Shown: positions 10,794 to 21,541, counted from the first letter of the stretch. The stretch is DNA of 53,938 nucleotides from an uncultured Pelagibacteraceae bacterium (GCA_902574695.1 CACGON010000001.1:253315-307252), one strand, 5' to 3'. Notes: generated by a model from the letters alone, not told the origin. Numbers and translations: made by a program.

Positions 10794-13700
10794 TTATCCT
10801 GAAGAGATTTTACTTCTAATTTCTTTGTCTTTAATGATTTTATAGCCTCAAGAAAAGAATAAGCAGTTGACATATTTGTGCAATAAGGAATTTTATTAGC
10901 CAAAGTTCCCCTTCTCAGAGCTCTTGCATCATCAATTCTATGCTCACTATTTCCACCTCCAGTATTAATCACTAAAGATATTTTTTTTGCATTTAAAACA
11001 TCAACTATATGTGGTCGTCCACTACTAACTTTATTAATTGTTTTACACTTAATTCCGTTATCATTTAATATTTTTGCAGTTCCTTTGGTTCCTGAAATTA
11101 TAAAACCTAATTTTTTTAGTCTCTGCGCGACTCCAACAATCTCTTGTTTATGTGAATCTTTAACTGATAAAAATGCCATACCACCTGTTGGAAGAGAATT
11201 AGAAGCTGCAATTTGACTTTTAGCAACTGCCATACCAAAATCATCATCAAAACCCATAACTTCTCCAGTAGATTTCATTTCTGGACCAAGTAGTAGATCG
11301 CTATCAGGGAATTTATTAAAAGGAAATACAGCTTCCTTAACTGCAAATTTTTTATTTGTTTTATATTTTAATTTATATTTTGAAAGCATTTCTCCCGCCA
11401 TCACCCGTGAAGCAATTTTTGCTAAAGAAATCCCATTGGCTTTCGACACAAAAGGAACAGTTCTGCTCGCTCTAGGATTCACCTCAATTACATAAACTTC
11501 ATCTTTTTTAATTGCAAATTGAATGTTTAGTAAGCCCCTAACTTTTAATGCTAAAGCTAACTTTCTAGTTTGAATTTTTATTTCCTTAATTATGTTATCT
11601 TTTATAGATACAGGAGGCAAACAACAGGCAGAATCACCAGAATGTATTCCTGCTTCTTCAATATGTTGCATAATACCTGCAACATAAACATCCTTTCCAT
11701 CACATATTGCATCAACATCAACTTCCATTGCGTTATCTATAAATTTATCAATTAAAATTGGGTTATTGTCTGATGCTTTAAAAGCTTGATTAATAAATTT
11801 TTTCAATTGACTTTCATCATGAACGATTTCCATTGCCCTTCCACCTAAAACATATGAAGGACGAACAACAACAGGAAGACCAATTTTTTTTGCTATACTG
11901 ATTGCTTTATCATATTTGTCTGCAATTCCACTCTCTGCTTGTTTTAATTTAAGCTTAGTTAATAAATCTCTAAATCTATCTCTATCTTCTGCAAGATCTA
12001 TAGATGAATATTGTGTGCCGAGAATAGGTAAATTATTTTCATGTAAGAATTTCGCAAGTTTAATTGGAGTTTGACCTCCAAATTGTGCTATTATCCCAAC
12101 TAAGTTACCTTTTGATTTTTCTTTCAAAATTATATTTTCAACATACTCGTCTATCAAAGGCTCAAAATACAATCTATCACTTGTGTCATAGTCAGTTGAT
12201 ACTGTCTCAGGATTACAATTGATCATTATTGTCTCAAAACCTGCCTCTTTTAGAGCAAAGCTTGCTTGGCAACAGCAATAATCAAACTCAATACCTTGCC
12301 CAATTCTATTTGGGCCACCTCCAAGTATTATGATTTTCTTTTTACTACTAGGACTAGATTCACATTCTGTATTTATTGAGAAGTTACGCTGATAGGTTGA
12401 ATACATATAAGGAGTAAAGGATTTAAATTCAGCAGCACAAGTATCTACCTTTTTAAAAACAGGTATTATTTTAAGGGCTGTTCTTTTTCTTTTTATAATT
12501 TCTTCATTAATTCCTGTAAGTTTTGATAATTTTTTATCTGAAAATCCAAATGACTTAATTCTGTTAAATTCTATAAAATTTTTTGGTATACCAATTTTGA
12601 TTATTTTATTTTCCTCTTCTACAATTTCTTTTATTTGATTCAAGAACCAAGGATCTATTTTTGACAACTTATAAATCTTATCTAATGAAATTCTTTTTCT
12701 AAATGCTTCCGCAACTAGCAATAATTTATTTGGTATATTGATCTTTAATTTTTTTAAAATTTCTTTTTTTGAAAAATTAAAAATATTATCCAATCCAGAT
12801 AATCCAGTTTCAAGAGAAACCAAAGCTTTTTGAAAAGACTCTTTGAAGTTTCTACCAATTGCCATCGCCTCCCCAACAGATCTCATAGAGGTGCCTAAAA
12901 TTGCTTTAGTATCTTGAAATTTTTCAAACGTAAATCTGGGAATTTTTGTGACCACATAATCAATAGTTGGTTCGAAAGAAGCAGGAGTCACTTTTGTAAT
13001 TTCATTTTGAAGTTCATCTAAAGTATAACCAATTGCTAATTTTGCGGCCACTTTTGCAATTGGAAAACCAGTTGCCTTAGAAGCAAGAGCTGATGAACGA
13101 GACACACGAGGATTCATCTCTATAATAACCATTCTGCCGTTTTTTGGATTTATAGCGAATTGAACATTGGATCCACCGGTCTCAACACCAATTTTTCTTA
13201 AACAAGCAATAGATGCATTTCTCATGACTTGGTATTCTTTATCGGTTAATGTTAATGCTGGAGCTACTGTTACAGAGTCTCCAGTATGCGTACCCATTGG
13301 ATCAATGTTTTCTATTGAACAAATTATAATACAGTTATTATTCTTATCCCTTACAACCTCCATTTCAAATTCTTTCCAGCCATCTAAGCATTCTTCCACG
13401 AGAACTTGATTTTGCGGAGACTCGTACAATCCACCTTTTACAATTTTAAAAAATTCTTTTTTATTTCTTGCGATACCTCCGCCAAGCCCACCTAAGGTAA
13501 ATGAAGGTCTTATAATTGCCGGAAGGCCAATTTTTTTCAAGCACCTTGATGCATGTTTGTAATTGTTTATTACCTCAGATTTAGGTAAATCAATACCAAT
13601 ATCAGACATATTTTTTCTAAATTTTTTTCTATCCTCAGCATTTGCTATTGCTTTTGAATTTGCTCCTATTAGCTCTATTTTATATTTTTTAAGTATTCCT

Positions 13701-14029
13701 AATTTTTCTGCCTTCAAAGCCAAGTTAAGAGCGGTTTGTCCACCCATTGTTGGAAGAATAGCATGTGGTTTTTCTTTTTTTATAATTTCTTCAAGCACTT
13801 CTATAGATATAGGCTCAATGTAAGTTTGATCTGCAACTTCAGGATCTGTCATAATAGTTGCTGGATTAGAATTTACTAAAATAACTTTATAACCTTCATC
13901 CTTAAGTGCTTTACATGCCTGGGTTCCTGAATAATCAAATTCACATGCCTGACCAATAATAATCGGCCCTGCTCCAATAACTAAAATTTTTTTAATATCT
14001 TTTCTTTTTGGCATATATTTTAACTTCAT
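10790..14029 (-). CDS. carB: Carbamoyl-phosphate synthase large subunit
   Basis: CarB joins bicarbonate, ammonia (from CarA) and two ATP to make carbamoyl phosphate for arginine and pyrimidine synthesis. The 1079-residue protein has the duplicated architecture: an N-terminal synthetase half starting [20 protein letters not shown], an oligomerisation region near 400-550, a second half starting [20 protein letters not shown], and a C-terminal allosteric (MGS-like) domain ending near [18 protein letters not shown]. Each half carries its ATP-grasp segments. The chosen ATG at 14029 overlaps carA by 38 bp; an ATG five codons in (14014) would still overlap it. Confidence 0.97.
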   Translation of the reverse strand: MKLKYMPKRKDIKKILVIGAGPIIIGQACEFDYSGTQACKALKDEGYKVILVNSNPATIMTDPEVADQTYIEPISIEVLEEIIKKEKPHAILPTMGGQTALNLALKAEKLGILKKYKIELIGANSKAIANAEDRKKFRKNMSDIGIDLPKSEVINNYKHASRCLKKIGLPAIIRPSFTLGGLGGGIARNKKEFFKIVKGGLYESPQNQVLVEECLDGWKEFEMEVVRDKNNNCIIICSIENIDPMGTHTGDSVTVAPALTLTDKEYQVMRNASIACLRKIGVETGGSNVQFAINPKNGRMVIIEMNPRVSRSSALASKATGFPIAKVAAKLAIGYTLDELQNEITKVTPASFEPTIDYVVTKIPRFTFEKFQDTKAILGTSMRSVGEAMAIGRNFKESFQKALVSLETGLSGLDNIFNFSKKEILKKLKINIPNKLLLVAEAFRKRISLDKIYKLSKIDPWFLNQIKEIVEEENKIIKIGIPKNFIEFNRIKSFGFSDKKLSKLTGINEEIIKRKRTALKIIPVFKKVDTCAAEFKSFTPYMYSTYQRNFSINTECESSPSSKKKIIILGGGPNRIGQGIEFDYCCCQASFALKEAGFETIMINCNPETVSTDYDTSDRLYFEPLIDEYVENIILKEKSKGNLVGIIAQFGGQTPIKLAKFLHENNLPILGTQYSSIDLAEDRDRFRDLLTKLKLKQAESGIADKYDKAISIAKKIGLPVVVRPSYVLGGRAMEIVHDESQLKKFINQAFKASDNNPILIDKFIDNAMEVDVDAICDGKDVYVAGIMQHIEEAGIHSGDSACCLPPVSIKDNIIKEIKIQTRKLALALKVRGLLNIQFAIKKDEVYVIEVNPRASRTVPFVSKANGISLAKIASRVMAGEMLSKYKLKYKTNKKFAVKEAVFPFNKFPDSDLLLGPEMKSTGEVMGFDDDFGMAVAKSQIAASNSLPTGGMAFLSVKDSHKQEIVGVAQRLKKLGFIISGTKGTAKILNDNGIKCKTINKVSSGRPHIVDVLNAKKISLVINTGGGNSEHRIDDARALRRGTLANKIPYCTNMSTAYSFLEAIKSLKTKKLEVKSLQDN

Positions 14030-15185
14030 TAATAAAATTATTGAATAGATAGTGACTGTCCTGTGGTCCAGGGTTAGACTCGGGATGATATTGCACAGAA
14101 AAAACAGGCTTACTTTTTAATTTTATACCTTCTATACTGTCGTCAAAGAGAGATTTATGAGTAATCTCAATATTTTTGGGTAAACTATTTTTTGTTACTA
14201 CAAATCCATGGTTTTGACTAGTTATTTCAACTTTATTATTAATTAGATTTTTTACTGGGTGGTTTGCACCCCTATGACCCAGTTTCATCTTTTTTGTTTT
14301 TCCACCTAGTGCCAAAGCTAATAATTGATGCCCTAAACAAATTCCAAAAACTGGTAAATTTTTATTAATAAGGCTTTTAATAATTTTTATAGCATATCTA
14401 CCAGTTGCAGCAGGATCGCCAGGTCCATTGGATAAAAAAATTCCACTAGGATTGAGTGCCAATATATCTTCAGCATTCATTTGGCAAGGCACGACCGTTA
14501 CATCACAATAAAAATTAGAAAAATATCTTAAAATATTTGTTTTAATACCATAGTCGATTGCGACGACTCTAAGTTTTTTCTTTTTTATTTTTTTATAGCC
14601 ATTTTCTTTAGTCCATGTCCTTAAACCTTTCCACGCGAACTTATTTTTGGTAGAAACAGTTTTTGCCAAATCTAAACCATCAAGGCCTGGCCATTTTAAG
14701 GTGGTATTAATTAGTTTTTTTATTCCAAAATTTCCATTTCTATTATTTGAAATAGTTCCTTTTGGGGCGCCATTGTCCCTTATAAAGTTTGTTAAACTTC
14801 TAGTATCTAAACCGGTTAAACCAACTATTTTATTTTTTTTAAGCCATAAATCTAATTGCATTAATGATCTATAATTAGATGGATTTGTAATTTCCGAGTT
14901 GAAAATTACTCCTCTCGTCCAAACTTTTTCTGATTCATTATCTTGCTTATTTGTGCCAACATTACCAATATGAGGAAACGTAAAATTAATAATTTGTCCA
15001 GCGTATGAAGGGTCAGAAATTATTTCTTGGTATCCAGTAATAGAGGTATTAAAGCATACTTCTCCAGTTGCGGTTCCCTCATAACCAATGCCAATTCCAT
15101 TGAAAACTGACCTATTTTCGAGAACTAAAATGCCTGGGTTAAAATTTGATTTATTTGTTGAGTTTACTTTTCGTTTTTTGTTCAA
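13992..15185 (-). CDS. carA: Carbamoyl-phosphate synthase small subunit (glutamine amidotransferase)
   Basis: CarA hydrolyses glutamine and passes ammonia to CarB. The 397-residue protein has the N-terminal CarA domain ([36 protein letters not shown]) and a class I amidotransferase domain with the nucleophile cysteine in [16 protein letters not shown], a HRGANHPV segment and the catalytic His-Glu in [11 protein letters not shown]. The start read here is a TTG at 15185-15183: a stop codon lies in frame just upstream and no in-frame ATG precedes the conserved domain. It overlaps carB, and a good promoter lies just upstream. Confidence 0.95.
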   Translation of the reverse strand: MNKKRKVNSTNKSNFNPGILVLENRSVFNGIGIGYEGTATGEVCFNTSITGYQEIISDPSYAGQIINFTFPHIGNVGTNKQDNESEKVWTRGVIFNSEITNPSNYRSLMQLDLWLKKNKIVGLTGLDTRSLTNFIRDNGAPKGTISNNRNGNFGIKKLINTTLKWPGLDGLDLAKTVSTKNKFAWKGLRTWTKENGYKKIKKKKLRVVAIDYGIKTNILRYFSNFYCDVTVVPCQMNAEDILALNPSGIFLSNGPGDPAATGRYAIKIIKSLINKNLPVFGICLGHQLLALALGGKTKKMKLGHRGANHPVKNLINNKVEITSQNHGFVVTKNSLPKNIEITHKSLFDDSIEGIKLKSKPVFSVQYHPESNPGPQDSHYLFNNFINEVKIYAKKKRY

Positions 15186-15206
15186 TTACAACTCATGAGT
15201 TAAAGG

Positions 15207-15235
15207 TTAATACAATAAAAGCTTATCTAACGCAA
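15207..15235 (-). promoter_or_regulatory. Sigma70-type promoter for carAB
   Basis: Read on the minus strand, TTGCGT (15235-15230) and TATTAA (15212-15207) are separated by exactly 17 bp. Transcription would start near 15200, about 15 nt before the TTG start of carA. The rest of the 124-bp gap to the divergent yqeY gene is A/T-rich, and I see no attenuator hairpin or riboswitch-like structure in it. Confidence 0.5.
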
Positions 15236-15309
15236 CAGATCTAATACAAAATTTATAAAAAAAAACAATTTTTCTTTTAACAAAATATTCTTTAAGCTAA
15301 ATTACTTTT

Positions 15310-15774
15310 ATGTCACTTAGAGAAAAAATTGAGAACGAGTATAAAAATGCTCTTAAATCTAAAGATAAAAATAAAATATCAACTTACAGGTTAATTTTAT
15401 CTGGGCTTAAAGATCTTGATATACAAAACAGATCTGGGCCTAATAAAAAAGATACAGATGATGAGGATATTAAAAAGTTATTAAGAAAGATGATTAAGCA
15501 AAGATCCGAATCAATTGAAATTTATAAAAAAAATAATAGAAAAGATCTACTCGAAGTTGAAGAGAATGAAGTTAGCATAATGTCAGAATATCTTCCAAAA
15601 CAAATGAGCGAAGATGATACAAAAAAAATATGTGAAGAAATTATTAGCAATATAAATGCTTCATCTTTAAAAGATATGGGAAAGGTAATGGGTGAACTAA
15701 AAAAAAATCATTCTGATAGCATGGACTTTTCTTTAGCTGGCAAGATTATAAAAGAAATTTTAAATAAGAAATGA
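15310..15774 (+). CDS. GatB/YqeY domain protein
   Basis: This 154-residue protein belongs to the YqeY family, related to the tRNA-binding tail domain of the amidotransferase subunit GatB. Features are STYRLILSGLKDLDIQNR near the N-terminus, LLRKMIKQRSESIEIYKKNNR, SIMSEYLPKQMSEDD and DMGKVMGELKKNH. The precise role is not established; tRNA-related binding is likely. In alphaproteobacteria such a gene commonly sits between carA and dnaG, as here. Its stop overlaps the dnaG start (ATGA), so it leads the dnaG-rpoD operon. Confidence 0.88.
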   Translation: MSLREKIENEYKNALKSKDKNKISTYRLILSGLKDLDIQNRSGPNKKDTDDEDIKKLLRKMIKQRSESIEIYKKNNRKDLLEVEENEVSIMSEYLPKQMSEDDTKKICEEIISNINASSLKDMGKVMGELKKNHSDSMDFSLAGKIIKEILNKK

Positions 15775-17543
15775 AATATCCTAAAGAATATTTAGACGAG
15801 ATTAAAGCAAGATTAAAAGTGTCTACAGTAGTATCAAAATCAGTAAGTTTAAAGAAAAGAGGTAAAGAATTTATTGGACTATCACCTTTTAAAAATGAGA
15901 AAACACCATCCTTTACAGTAAATGATGAAAAAGGTTTTTATCATTGCTTCAGCACAAGCGAGCATGGAAATATTTTTGATTTTATTATGAAAACACAAAA
16001 TTTAAAATTTGGAGATGCTGTTAAAACTTTGGCTAACTATGCAGGAATGCAGCCGTATACATTTTCTAAAGCTGATGAAGAAAGAGAAAATGATTGGAAA
16101 AATTATTCACAAATTTACAATGATTATGTTGAATATCATACTGAAGAATTATTAAAGAACCCAGATCTAAATGAAGCTAGAGACTATCTTAAAAAAAGAA
16201 ACTTATCCTCAAGTGATGTTAAAAATTTTAATTTAGGTTATGTAAAAAATAAAAAAAATTATTATCAAGTTTTATTAAAAAAGTTTAAAGAGAAAGATTT
16301 AAACGATAGTGGGCTTTTTTATTATGACGAAAAAAAGAAAGAATACGTTGAAAGATTTAGAGGCCGAATTATCTTTCCAATAAAATCTTTGACTGGACAA
16401 TATATTGCAGCAGGTGGAAGAATTATTTCTAAGGAAACCTATTTAGCAAAATATATAAACTCACCCGAAACAAAATTTTTTAAAAAAGGAAATCATTTAT
16501 ATAACCTTGATAAAGCAAGAAAACTTTCTAATTTAAATGATCAAGTTTTCTTGGTCGAAGGGTATATGGATGTAATTGGTTTAAGTAAAAATAAAATTGA
16601 AAATTGTGTAGCAAATTTGGGCACAGCTTTAACTGACAGACAAATATCAATTTTAAATCAATTTTTTAACGAAATTGTAATTTGTTTTGACTCAGACGAA
16701 AGTGGATATAAGGCTGCAGTTAGAGCTGCTGAAAATTCTATAAGAGAATTAAAGCCAGAAAAACAAATATCTTTTCTCTTCTTACCTAGTGGAGATGATC
16801 CAGATAGTTTTGTTAATAATAAAGGCAAAGAAGAATTTTTAAAATATTATAAAGAAAAAAAAGTACCAATACATATTTTTTTATTCGAACATTACAAAAA
16901 ACAATCAACAAACACTCCGTCTTCACTAGCAATCTTCGAAAAAAGATTAAGAGAATTAGCAAGACAAATTAAAGATGAATTTATTAGAAAATATATTTTA
17001 GATTATTTTATTGGTAAAATTACAGAGCTTGCTCCAAACTTAGGTAGAGCAAAACAATATGCAATTAAGCATGTGGCATCCTTGAGCTCAACCAAAAAAA
17101 TAATTAATGAAAGTAAATCTTTGAGCAGAGCAGATATTCAGGAATTCTCATTATTATATTTGATTATTAATAATTTAAATTTTTTTCATGAAAAAAAAGA
17201 TTTATATGAAAATTTAATATTTATCTCTGATGAAGGCAAAAAAACGTTATCCTATTTGAAAGAGTTTATTAGCTCATCTAACGACTTAGATAAAAATACT
17301 TTAAATATTGATACTGATTTTTTAAACAAAATTAATAAGTTTGCATCTATCAAGCATATATCTGAAAATGTAAAAAAAGATGAAATTAAATTAGTTGAAA
17401 TTTTTGAGGAAATGAAAAAGGATCTTAATAATATAGCCATTGATATACAAATAAGTGATTTAGAATCGGAATTTTCTAAAGATTTAAGCGAAAACACGTT
17501 TAACAAGATAATTGAATTAAAAAAATTACAAAATACCAATTAA
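15771..17543 (+). CDS. dnaG: DNA primase
   Basis: DnaG makes RNA primers for lagging-strand replication and initiation. The 590-residue protein has an N-terminal CHC2-like domain (FIGLSPFKNEKTPSF at about 34-48, GFYHCF at about 55-60), the TOPRIM catalytic domain (VFLVEGYMDVIGL with the catalytic Glu; VICFDSDESGYKAA with Asp-x-Asp) and a helical DnaB-binding C-terminus. The classical zinc ligands are mostly gone: the usual CPFH reads SPFK (38-41) and the second cysteine of HCFGC reads Thr62, so only Cys59 remains. It is coupled to yqeY and lies 67 bp upstream of rpoD. Confidence 0.95.
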   Translation: MKYPKEYLDEIKARLKVSTVVSKSVSLKKRGKEFIGLSPFKNEKTPSFTVNDEKGFYHCFSTSEHGNIFDFIMKTQNLKFGDAVKTLANYAGMQPYTFSKADEERENDWKNYSQIYNDYVEYHTEELLKNPDLNEARDYLKKRNLSSSDVKNFNLGYVKNKKNYYQVLLKKFKEKDLNDSGLFYYDEKKKEYVERFRGRIIFPIKSLTGQYIAAGGRIISKETYLAKYINSPETKFFKKGNHLYNLDKARKLSNLNDQVFLVEGYMDVIGLSKNKIENCVANLGTALTDRQISILNQFFNEIVICFDSDESGYKAAVRAAENSIRELKPEKQISFLFLPSGDDPDSFVNNKGKEEFLKYYKEKKVPIHIFLFEHYKKQSTNTPSSLAIFEKRLRELARQIKDEFIRKYILDYFIGKITELAPNLGRAKQYAIKHVASLSSTKKIINESKSLSRADIQEFSLLYLIINNLNFFHEKKDLYENLIFISDEGKKTLSYLKEFISSSNDLDKNTLNIDTDFLNKINKFASIKHISENVKKDEIKLVEIFEEMKKDLNNIAIDIQISDLESEFSKDLSENTFNKIIELKKLQNTN

Positions 17544-17610
17544 ATCAGAGAATTTAGACATAGATTTTTTTAAAATTGGCATTATATAGGGTTTCTCAAA
17601 TATTATTATT

Positions 17611-19440
17611 GTGGAAAAAATTATTACAAAATCTTTTGCTAGATTAATGGGACGTGGTGTCCATAGGGGATTTATTACTCATGAGGAACTAAGTAAATCA
17701 TTAGGTAAAAGAAATTTATCCGACCAAAATCTTTCACAAGCTTTCTTACATATATTAGATGAAAAAATTATATTAGTAGAAAAAAAATCAGATTTTAAAG
17801 TCTTAAAAAAAAGAGACAGTCAAAATAAAGAAGAGGGGAAATCATCTGAAAAAAGCGATGATCCTATTCGAATGTACCTTAGAGAGATGGGTGGAGTTGA
17901 ATTGCTTTCTAGAGAGGGAGAAATCGCTATAGCAAAAAGGATAGAGGCAGGTAAGGATGTTATGTTAAATGCTTTATCCCAAAGCCCTATTACTGCACAA
18001 CAATTTTTTGAATGGAATGAAAAGTTACAACAAGATCAAATTTTAGTAAGAGAGATAATAGACATAGATACTAATTATATGGAGGATGAAAATACTTCTG
18101 TTTCAAATAAACAAAAAGCCAATGAGGATAATAAGGAAAATTCTGTAGAGGAAAATAACACGGATGATGATGAGTTTAATCCCACCTTAGCAGCAATGGA
18201 AGATGAAATTAAACCTAAGGTTCTTAAGACAATAAATAATCTATCAAAAGACTATAATAAACTTATCAAATACCAAAAAGAAAAATTGGAGTCTATTTTG
18301 AATGGAAATAACATAAGTAGCTCAAAAGAAAAAAGTTATAATAAAATTGTTTTTGGAATTCTCGAAAATATAAAATCTTTGCAATTATCTCCATCTGTAT
18401 TGGAGGAACTGGTTCAAAAACATTACAATGAAAATAAAAAAATTATTTCCTTAGAGGGTAATTTGTTAAGACTTGCGTTAGACCATAAGATACAGCGAGC
18501 AGAATTTTTAAAATTTTATGTAGGCAACGAAATTAATCCAAATCTTAAAACCTTTTTAGATACTAACCAAACTTGGAAACAGTTTTTTCAAAAAAACAAA
18601 GAAGAATTTAAAAATATAAGAGAAAGATTAATTGAAATAAGTAACAAACTAGGTATTTCTGTTACAGATTTTAAAAAACTTTTAAGCAGAATTCAAAAAG
18701 GTGAAAGAGAGTCAAGGATAGCAAAAAAAGAAATGGTAGAAGCTAACCTAAGATTGGTAATTTCAATTGCTAAAAAATATACAAATAGAGGTTTACAATT
18801 CCTAGATTTAATTCAAGAGGGAAATATTGGTTTAATGAAAGCGGTTGATAAATTTGAATATAGACGAGGCTATAAGTTTTCTACTTATGCAACTTGGTGG
18901 ATTAGACAAGCAATCACTAGATCTATAGCTGACCAGGCAAGAACAATTAGAATTCCTGTACATATGATAGAAACAATAAATAAAATTGTAAGAACACAGA
19001 GATTAATCCTAAGTGAGTTTGGTAGAGAAGCTACCCCAGAGGAACTAGCAAAAAAATTGCGTATGCCTTTAGAGAAAGTTAGAAAGGTATTAAAAATTTC
19101 TAAAGAACCAGTATCTTTAGAAAAACCTGTAGGGGACGAGGAAGATAGTAGTCTTGGTGATTTTATAGAGGACACTAAAGCACTAGCTCCTCTTGAACAA
19201 GCTATTAAATCTAATTTAAGTGAGGCAACTACAAAAATTTTATCAACATTAACACCAAGAGAGGAAAGAGTTCTAAGAATGAGATTTGGAGTGGGAATGA
19301 ATACGGACCATACTCTTGAAGAAGTTGGATTGCAATTCTCTGTTACAAGAGAAAGGATAAGACAAATTGAAGCCAAGGCTTTAAGAAAACTAAAACACCC
19401 AAGTAGATCAAAACAGCTAAAAAGTTTTTTAGAAAGTTAA
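17611..19440 (+). CDS. rpoD: RNA polymerase primary sigma factor (RpoD/sigma70)
   Basis: This 609-residue protein is the housekeeping sigma factor. Region 1.1-like sequence opens it ([19 protein letters not shown]), followed by region 1.2 ([21 protein letters not shown]), a non-conserved acidic insert near 165-200, regions 2.1-2.4 ([52 protein letters not shown]), region 3 and region 4 ([20 protein letters not shown]). The start is a GTG at 17611, the only plausible initiator after an in-frame stop at 17587. It follows dnaG, the classical macromolecular-synthesis operon arrangement. Confidence 0.97.
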   Translation: MEKIITKSFARLMGRGVHRGFITHEELSKSLGKRNLSDQNLSQAFLHILDEKIILVEKKSDFKVLKKRDSQNKEEGKSSEKSDDPIRMYLREMGGVELLSREGEIAIAKRIEAGKDVMLNALSQSPITAQQFFEWNEKLQQDQILVREIIDIDTNYMEDENTSVSNKQKANEDNKENSVEENNTDDDEFNPTLAAMEDEIKPKVLKTINNLSKDYNKLIKYQKEKLESILNGNNISSSKEKSYNKIVFGILENIKSLQLSPSVLEELVQKHYNENKKIISLEGNLLRLALDHKIQRAEFLKFYVGNEINPNLKTFLDTNQTWKQFFQKNKEEFKNIRERLIEISNKLGISVTDFKKLLSRIQKGERESRIAKKEMVEANLRLVISIAKKYTNRGLQFLDLIQEGNIGLMKAVDKFEYRRGYKFSTYATWWIRQAITRSIADQARTIRIPVHMIETINKIVRTQRLILSEFGREATPEELAKKLRMPLEKVRKVLKISKEPVSLEKPVGDEEDSSLGDFIEDTKALAPLEQAIKSNLSEATTKILSTLTPREERVLRMRFGVGMNTDHTLEEVGLQFSVTRERIRQIEAKALRKLKHPSRSKQLKSFLES

Positions 19441-19464
19441 TCTATATAATGTTTAAGAACATTA

Positions 19465-20160
19465 ATGGAATCATTCAAATTAGATAGAAAGCTTGCTCAA
19501 CTTGCTTTACTACAAAGAATTGAACTTGCTTCCGCAATACAAAAAAAAGTAAGAAAATTATTTGGCAGATACTTATTTTCAAAGATTTTTTCAAAATATA
19601 CTATAAATATTAACAAAATCTCAAAATCTTATTATAATATTATGTACTCTGAATACTTAACAATAAAAAAATATTTAGGTGCCAGTCAAAATATTTTATC
19701 AATAGGTGCAGGAATAGGTGGTTTAGAGGCAATAATAAATAATAATTTTAATATTAAAAATTTTTTTTTTATAGAAAGAGATTTCATTTCAAGCAAAGTA
19801 AAATATGGCTGGGATAATGAAAATAATGAGGCTTACAATAAACTAAATGAATTAGAAAACTTTCTTGTTTCAAATCATGTGGAAAAATCCAAAATCACAA
19901 TTGAAAATTTTGACAAAAAAAACTTTCCACAAGTAAAATTTAATTTAATTACATCACTTTACTCATTAGATTTCCATTACGACTTTGAAACCTATAGAGA
20001 TTATCTGTCGGAGGTTTCAGACGATAAAACAGTATTAATTTTTGATACAATTAGGGCCGATTACTTTAAAGACATATTTGAGGATATTAGTATTATCAAA
20101 GAGGATAATAACACTTTGCACAAATCAAAAAGAATAGCTTGTAGAAAATTTAAAAATTAA
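19465..20160 (+). CDS. SAM-dependent methyltransferase-like protein
   Basis: The 231-residue protein has a class I methyltransferase-like motif I (NILSIGAGIGGLEAI, about 74-88) followed by an acidic strand end (FFFIERD), consistent with S-adenosylmethionine binding. No substrate-specific motif is recognisable. The N-terminal 60 residues are basic and helical. It begins 24 bp after rpoD and lies 4 bp before the O-antigen-ligase-like gene, so it more likely belongs with the surface-glycan genes than with rpoD. A non-catalytic Rossmann protein is the alternative. Confidence 0.55.
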   Translation: MESFKLDRKLAQLALLQRIELASAIQKKVRKLFGRYLFSKIFSKYTININKISKSYYNIMYSEYLTIKKYLGASQNILSIGAGIGGLEAIINNNFNIKNFFFIERDFISSKVKYGWDNENNEAYNKLNELENFLVSNHVEKSKITIENFDKKNFPQVKFNLITSLYSLDFHYDFETYRDYLSEVSDDKTVLIFDTIRADYFKDIFEDISIIKEDNNTLHKSKRIACRKFKN

Positions 20161-20164
20161 TTAA

Positions 20165-21403
20165 ATGAATAATCAAAGAATTGAAAATATTTATCTGTTT
20201 TTAATATCAATACTGCCTTTATCAATTATTATTGGACCTTCAATTTCCTTAAGCAATATTTTATTAATAGTTTTATTTTTTTTTTCAAATCTAAAATTTG
20301 CTGAGATAAATATTCAAAATAAAAAAATATTTTATTTATTAATACTCCTTTACATATATTTAATTTTTAATTCATTTATATCTATTGACTATAAAGAAGG
20401 AATATTTAGAAATTTAGGATTTGTAAGATTTATCATTTTATTTCTTGCAATTAATTTTTATTTTTATATTTCTGAAAATAATCAAAAATTTTTTAATATT
20501 TGGTCAATTATAATTTTAATACTCGTATTTGATTCTTTTTTTGAATTTTTCTTTGGAAAAAATTTATTAGGTTATGGTGATGATCTTTATAATAATAGGA
20601 TTGTAAGTTTTTTTAGAGATGAACCAATTGTAGGCGCTTATCTTCTTGGTTTTAAATTTATAATAGTGGGTTATTTTTTTGAAAAATTATACAAAAAAGA
20701 CCAAGGATCAAAAATTTTTTTATTCTTAATTTTATTTATTTTTGTAAGTTGTATTATTATCACAGGAGAACGTTCAAACGGAATAAAAGCAATAGTAGGG
20801 CTAATGCTGTTTTTATTTTTAAATAATAAAATTAGTTTTAAAGTAAAGATCTCAATATTTGTATTAAGTTTAATTTTAACAGGATCAATAGTTACGAACT
20901 CAAATTATTTAAAAGCTAGATATGGCCAGCAACTTTTCACTCAATTGCTTGATAATAGTCAGAGGGATCAATTTATTGAAAACAATCTTTACTTAAAATT
21001 ATACAAATCTGGCTTAGCCGTTTTTAAAGATTACCCAATTTTTGGTGTAGGAAATAAAAACTATAGAGTTATAACAACTCAAAATATAGAAACAAAAAAA
21101 AACAACAATTACCTCTTAAACACACATCCTCATCAGATTTACATAGAGTTTCTCTCCGAACATGGGATAGTTGGCTCAATAATTTTATTAGCTATATTCT
21201 TTTTTTTAATATTTAAAAATTTAAAAGAAATTATTCTATCTCGTAATTCGATTCAATTGGGTTGTTTTATATATTTAGTGCTTAATTTTATACCAATATT
21301 ACCAAGTGGTTCTTTTTTTAATGATTTCAGCTCTACTTTATTTTGGATTAATCTCTCTATAATGTATGCTTGCAATAAAAGTACGAATATTTTTAGTAAA
21401 TAA
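20165..21403 (+). CDS. O-antigen ligase / polymerase family membrane protein (WaaL/Wzy-like)
   Basis: A 412-residue polytopic inner-membrane protein with about ten hydrophobic segments. It carries the family's periplasmic landmarks: TGERSNGI in an internal loop, then YPIFGVGNKNYRV and a His-containing loop (NTHPHQIYIEFLSEHGIVG) before the last membrane spans, which match the ligase domain pattern. Such proteins transfer undecaprenyl-linked glycan to lipid A core or polymerise repeat units. Ligase and polymerase cannot be told apart by sequence. It has only a 4-bp gap from the methyltransferase-like gene and lies 55 bp before a tRNA gene. Confidence 0.75.
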   Translation: MNNQRIENIYLFLISILPLSIIIGPSISLSNILLIVLFFFSNLKFAEINIQNKKIFYLLILLYIYLIFNSFISIDYKEGIFRNLGFVRFIILFLAINFYFYISENNQKFFNIWSIIILILVFDSFFEFFFGKNLLGYGDDLYNNRIVSFFRDEPIVGAYLLGFKFIIVGYFFEKLYKKDQGSKIFLFLILFIFVSCIIITGERSNGIKAIVGLMLFLFLNNKISFKVKISIFVLSLILTGSIVTNSNYLKARYGQQLFTQLLDNSQRDQFIENNLYLKLYKSGLAVFKDYPIFGVGNKNYRVITTQNIETKKNNNYLLNTHPHQIYIEFLSEHGIVGSIILLAIFFFLIFKNLKEIILSRNSIQLGCFIYLVLNFIPILPSGSFFNDFSSTLFWINLSIMYACNKSTNIFSK

Positions 21404-21418
21404 ATAAATTATCTGTAA

Positions 21419-21447
21419 TTGATAAGTTAATATAAATAATGTATTCA
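21419..21447 (+). promoter_or_regulatory. Putative promoter of the CAU tRNA gene
   Basis: TTGATA (21419-21424) and TATTCA (21442-21447) are separated by 17 bp. Initiation would fall near 21454, about 5 nt before the mature tRNA 5' end. The -10 is weak, so this is tentative. Confidence 0.35.
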
Positions 21448-21458
21448 TTCTTAAATTT

Positions 21459-21535
21459 GGGCCTGTAGCTCAGTTGGTTAGAGCAGTACACTCATAATGT
21501 ATTGGTCCCAGGTTCGAGTCCTGGCGGGCCCACCA
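21459..21535 (+). tRNA. tRNA with CAU anticodon (Ile2 or elongator Met)
   Basis: A complete 77-nt cloverleaf including encoded CCA. The acceptor GGGCCTG pairs with CGGGCCC (one U-G pair), the D stem is GCTC/GAGC, the anticodon stem is GTACA/TGTAT with loop CTCATAA (anticodon CAT), and the T stem is CCAGG/CCTGG with loop TTCGAGT. Initiator tRNA is unlikely because the acceptor's first pair is a Watson-Crick G-C and there is no GGG/CCC in the anticodon stem. The GGGCC acceptor end resembles the lysidine-modified tRNA-Ile(CAU), but elongator Met cannot be excluded. It lies inside the surface-glycan gene group. Confidence 0.93.
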
Positions 21536-21541
21536 AGCATA

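Noticed and set aside
18885-19376. 163-codon minus-strand open frame inside rpoD
   Set aside because: It is antisense to highly conserved sigma regions 2-4, with no start context or family resemblance; a shadow of rpoD codon bias.
21497-21541. N-terminal extension of the GT-C-like gene into the tRNA
   Set aside because: The extra residues are translated tRNA sequence and lack any protein pattern; the ATG at 21542 gives a normal start before a membrane segment.
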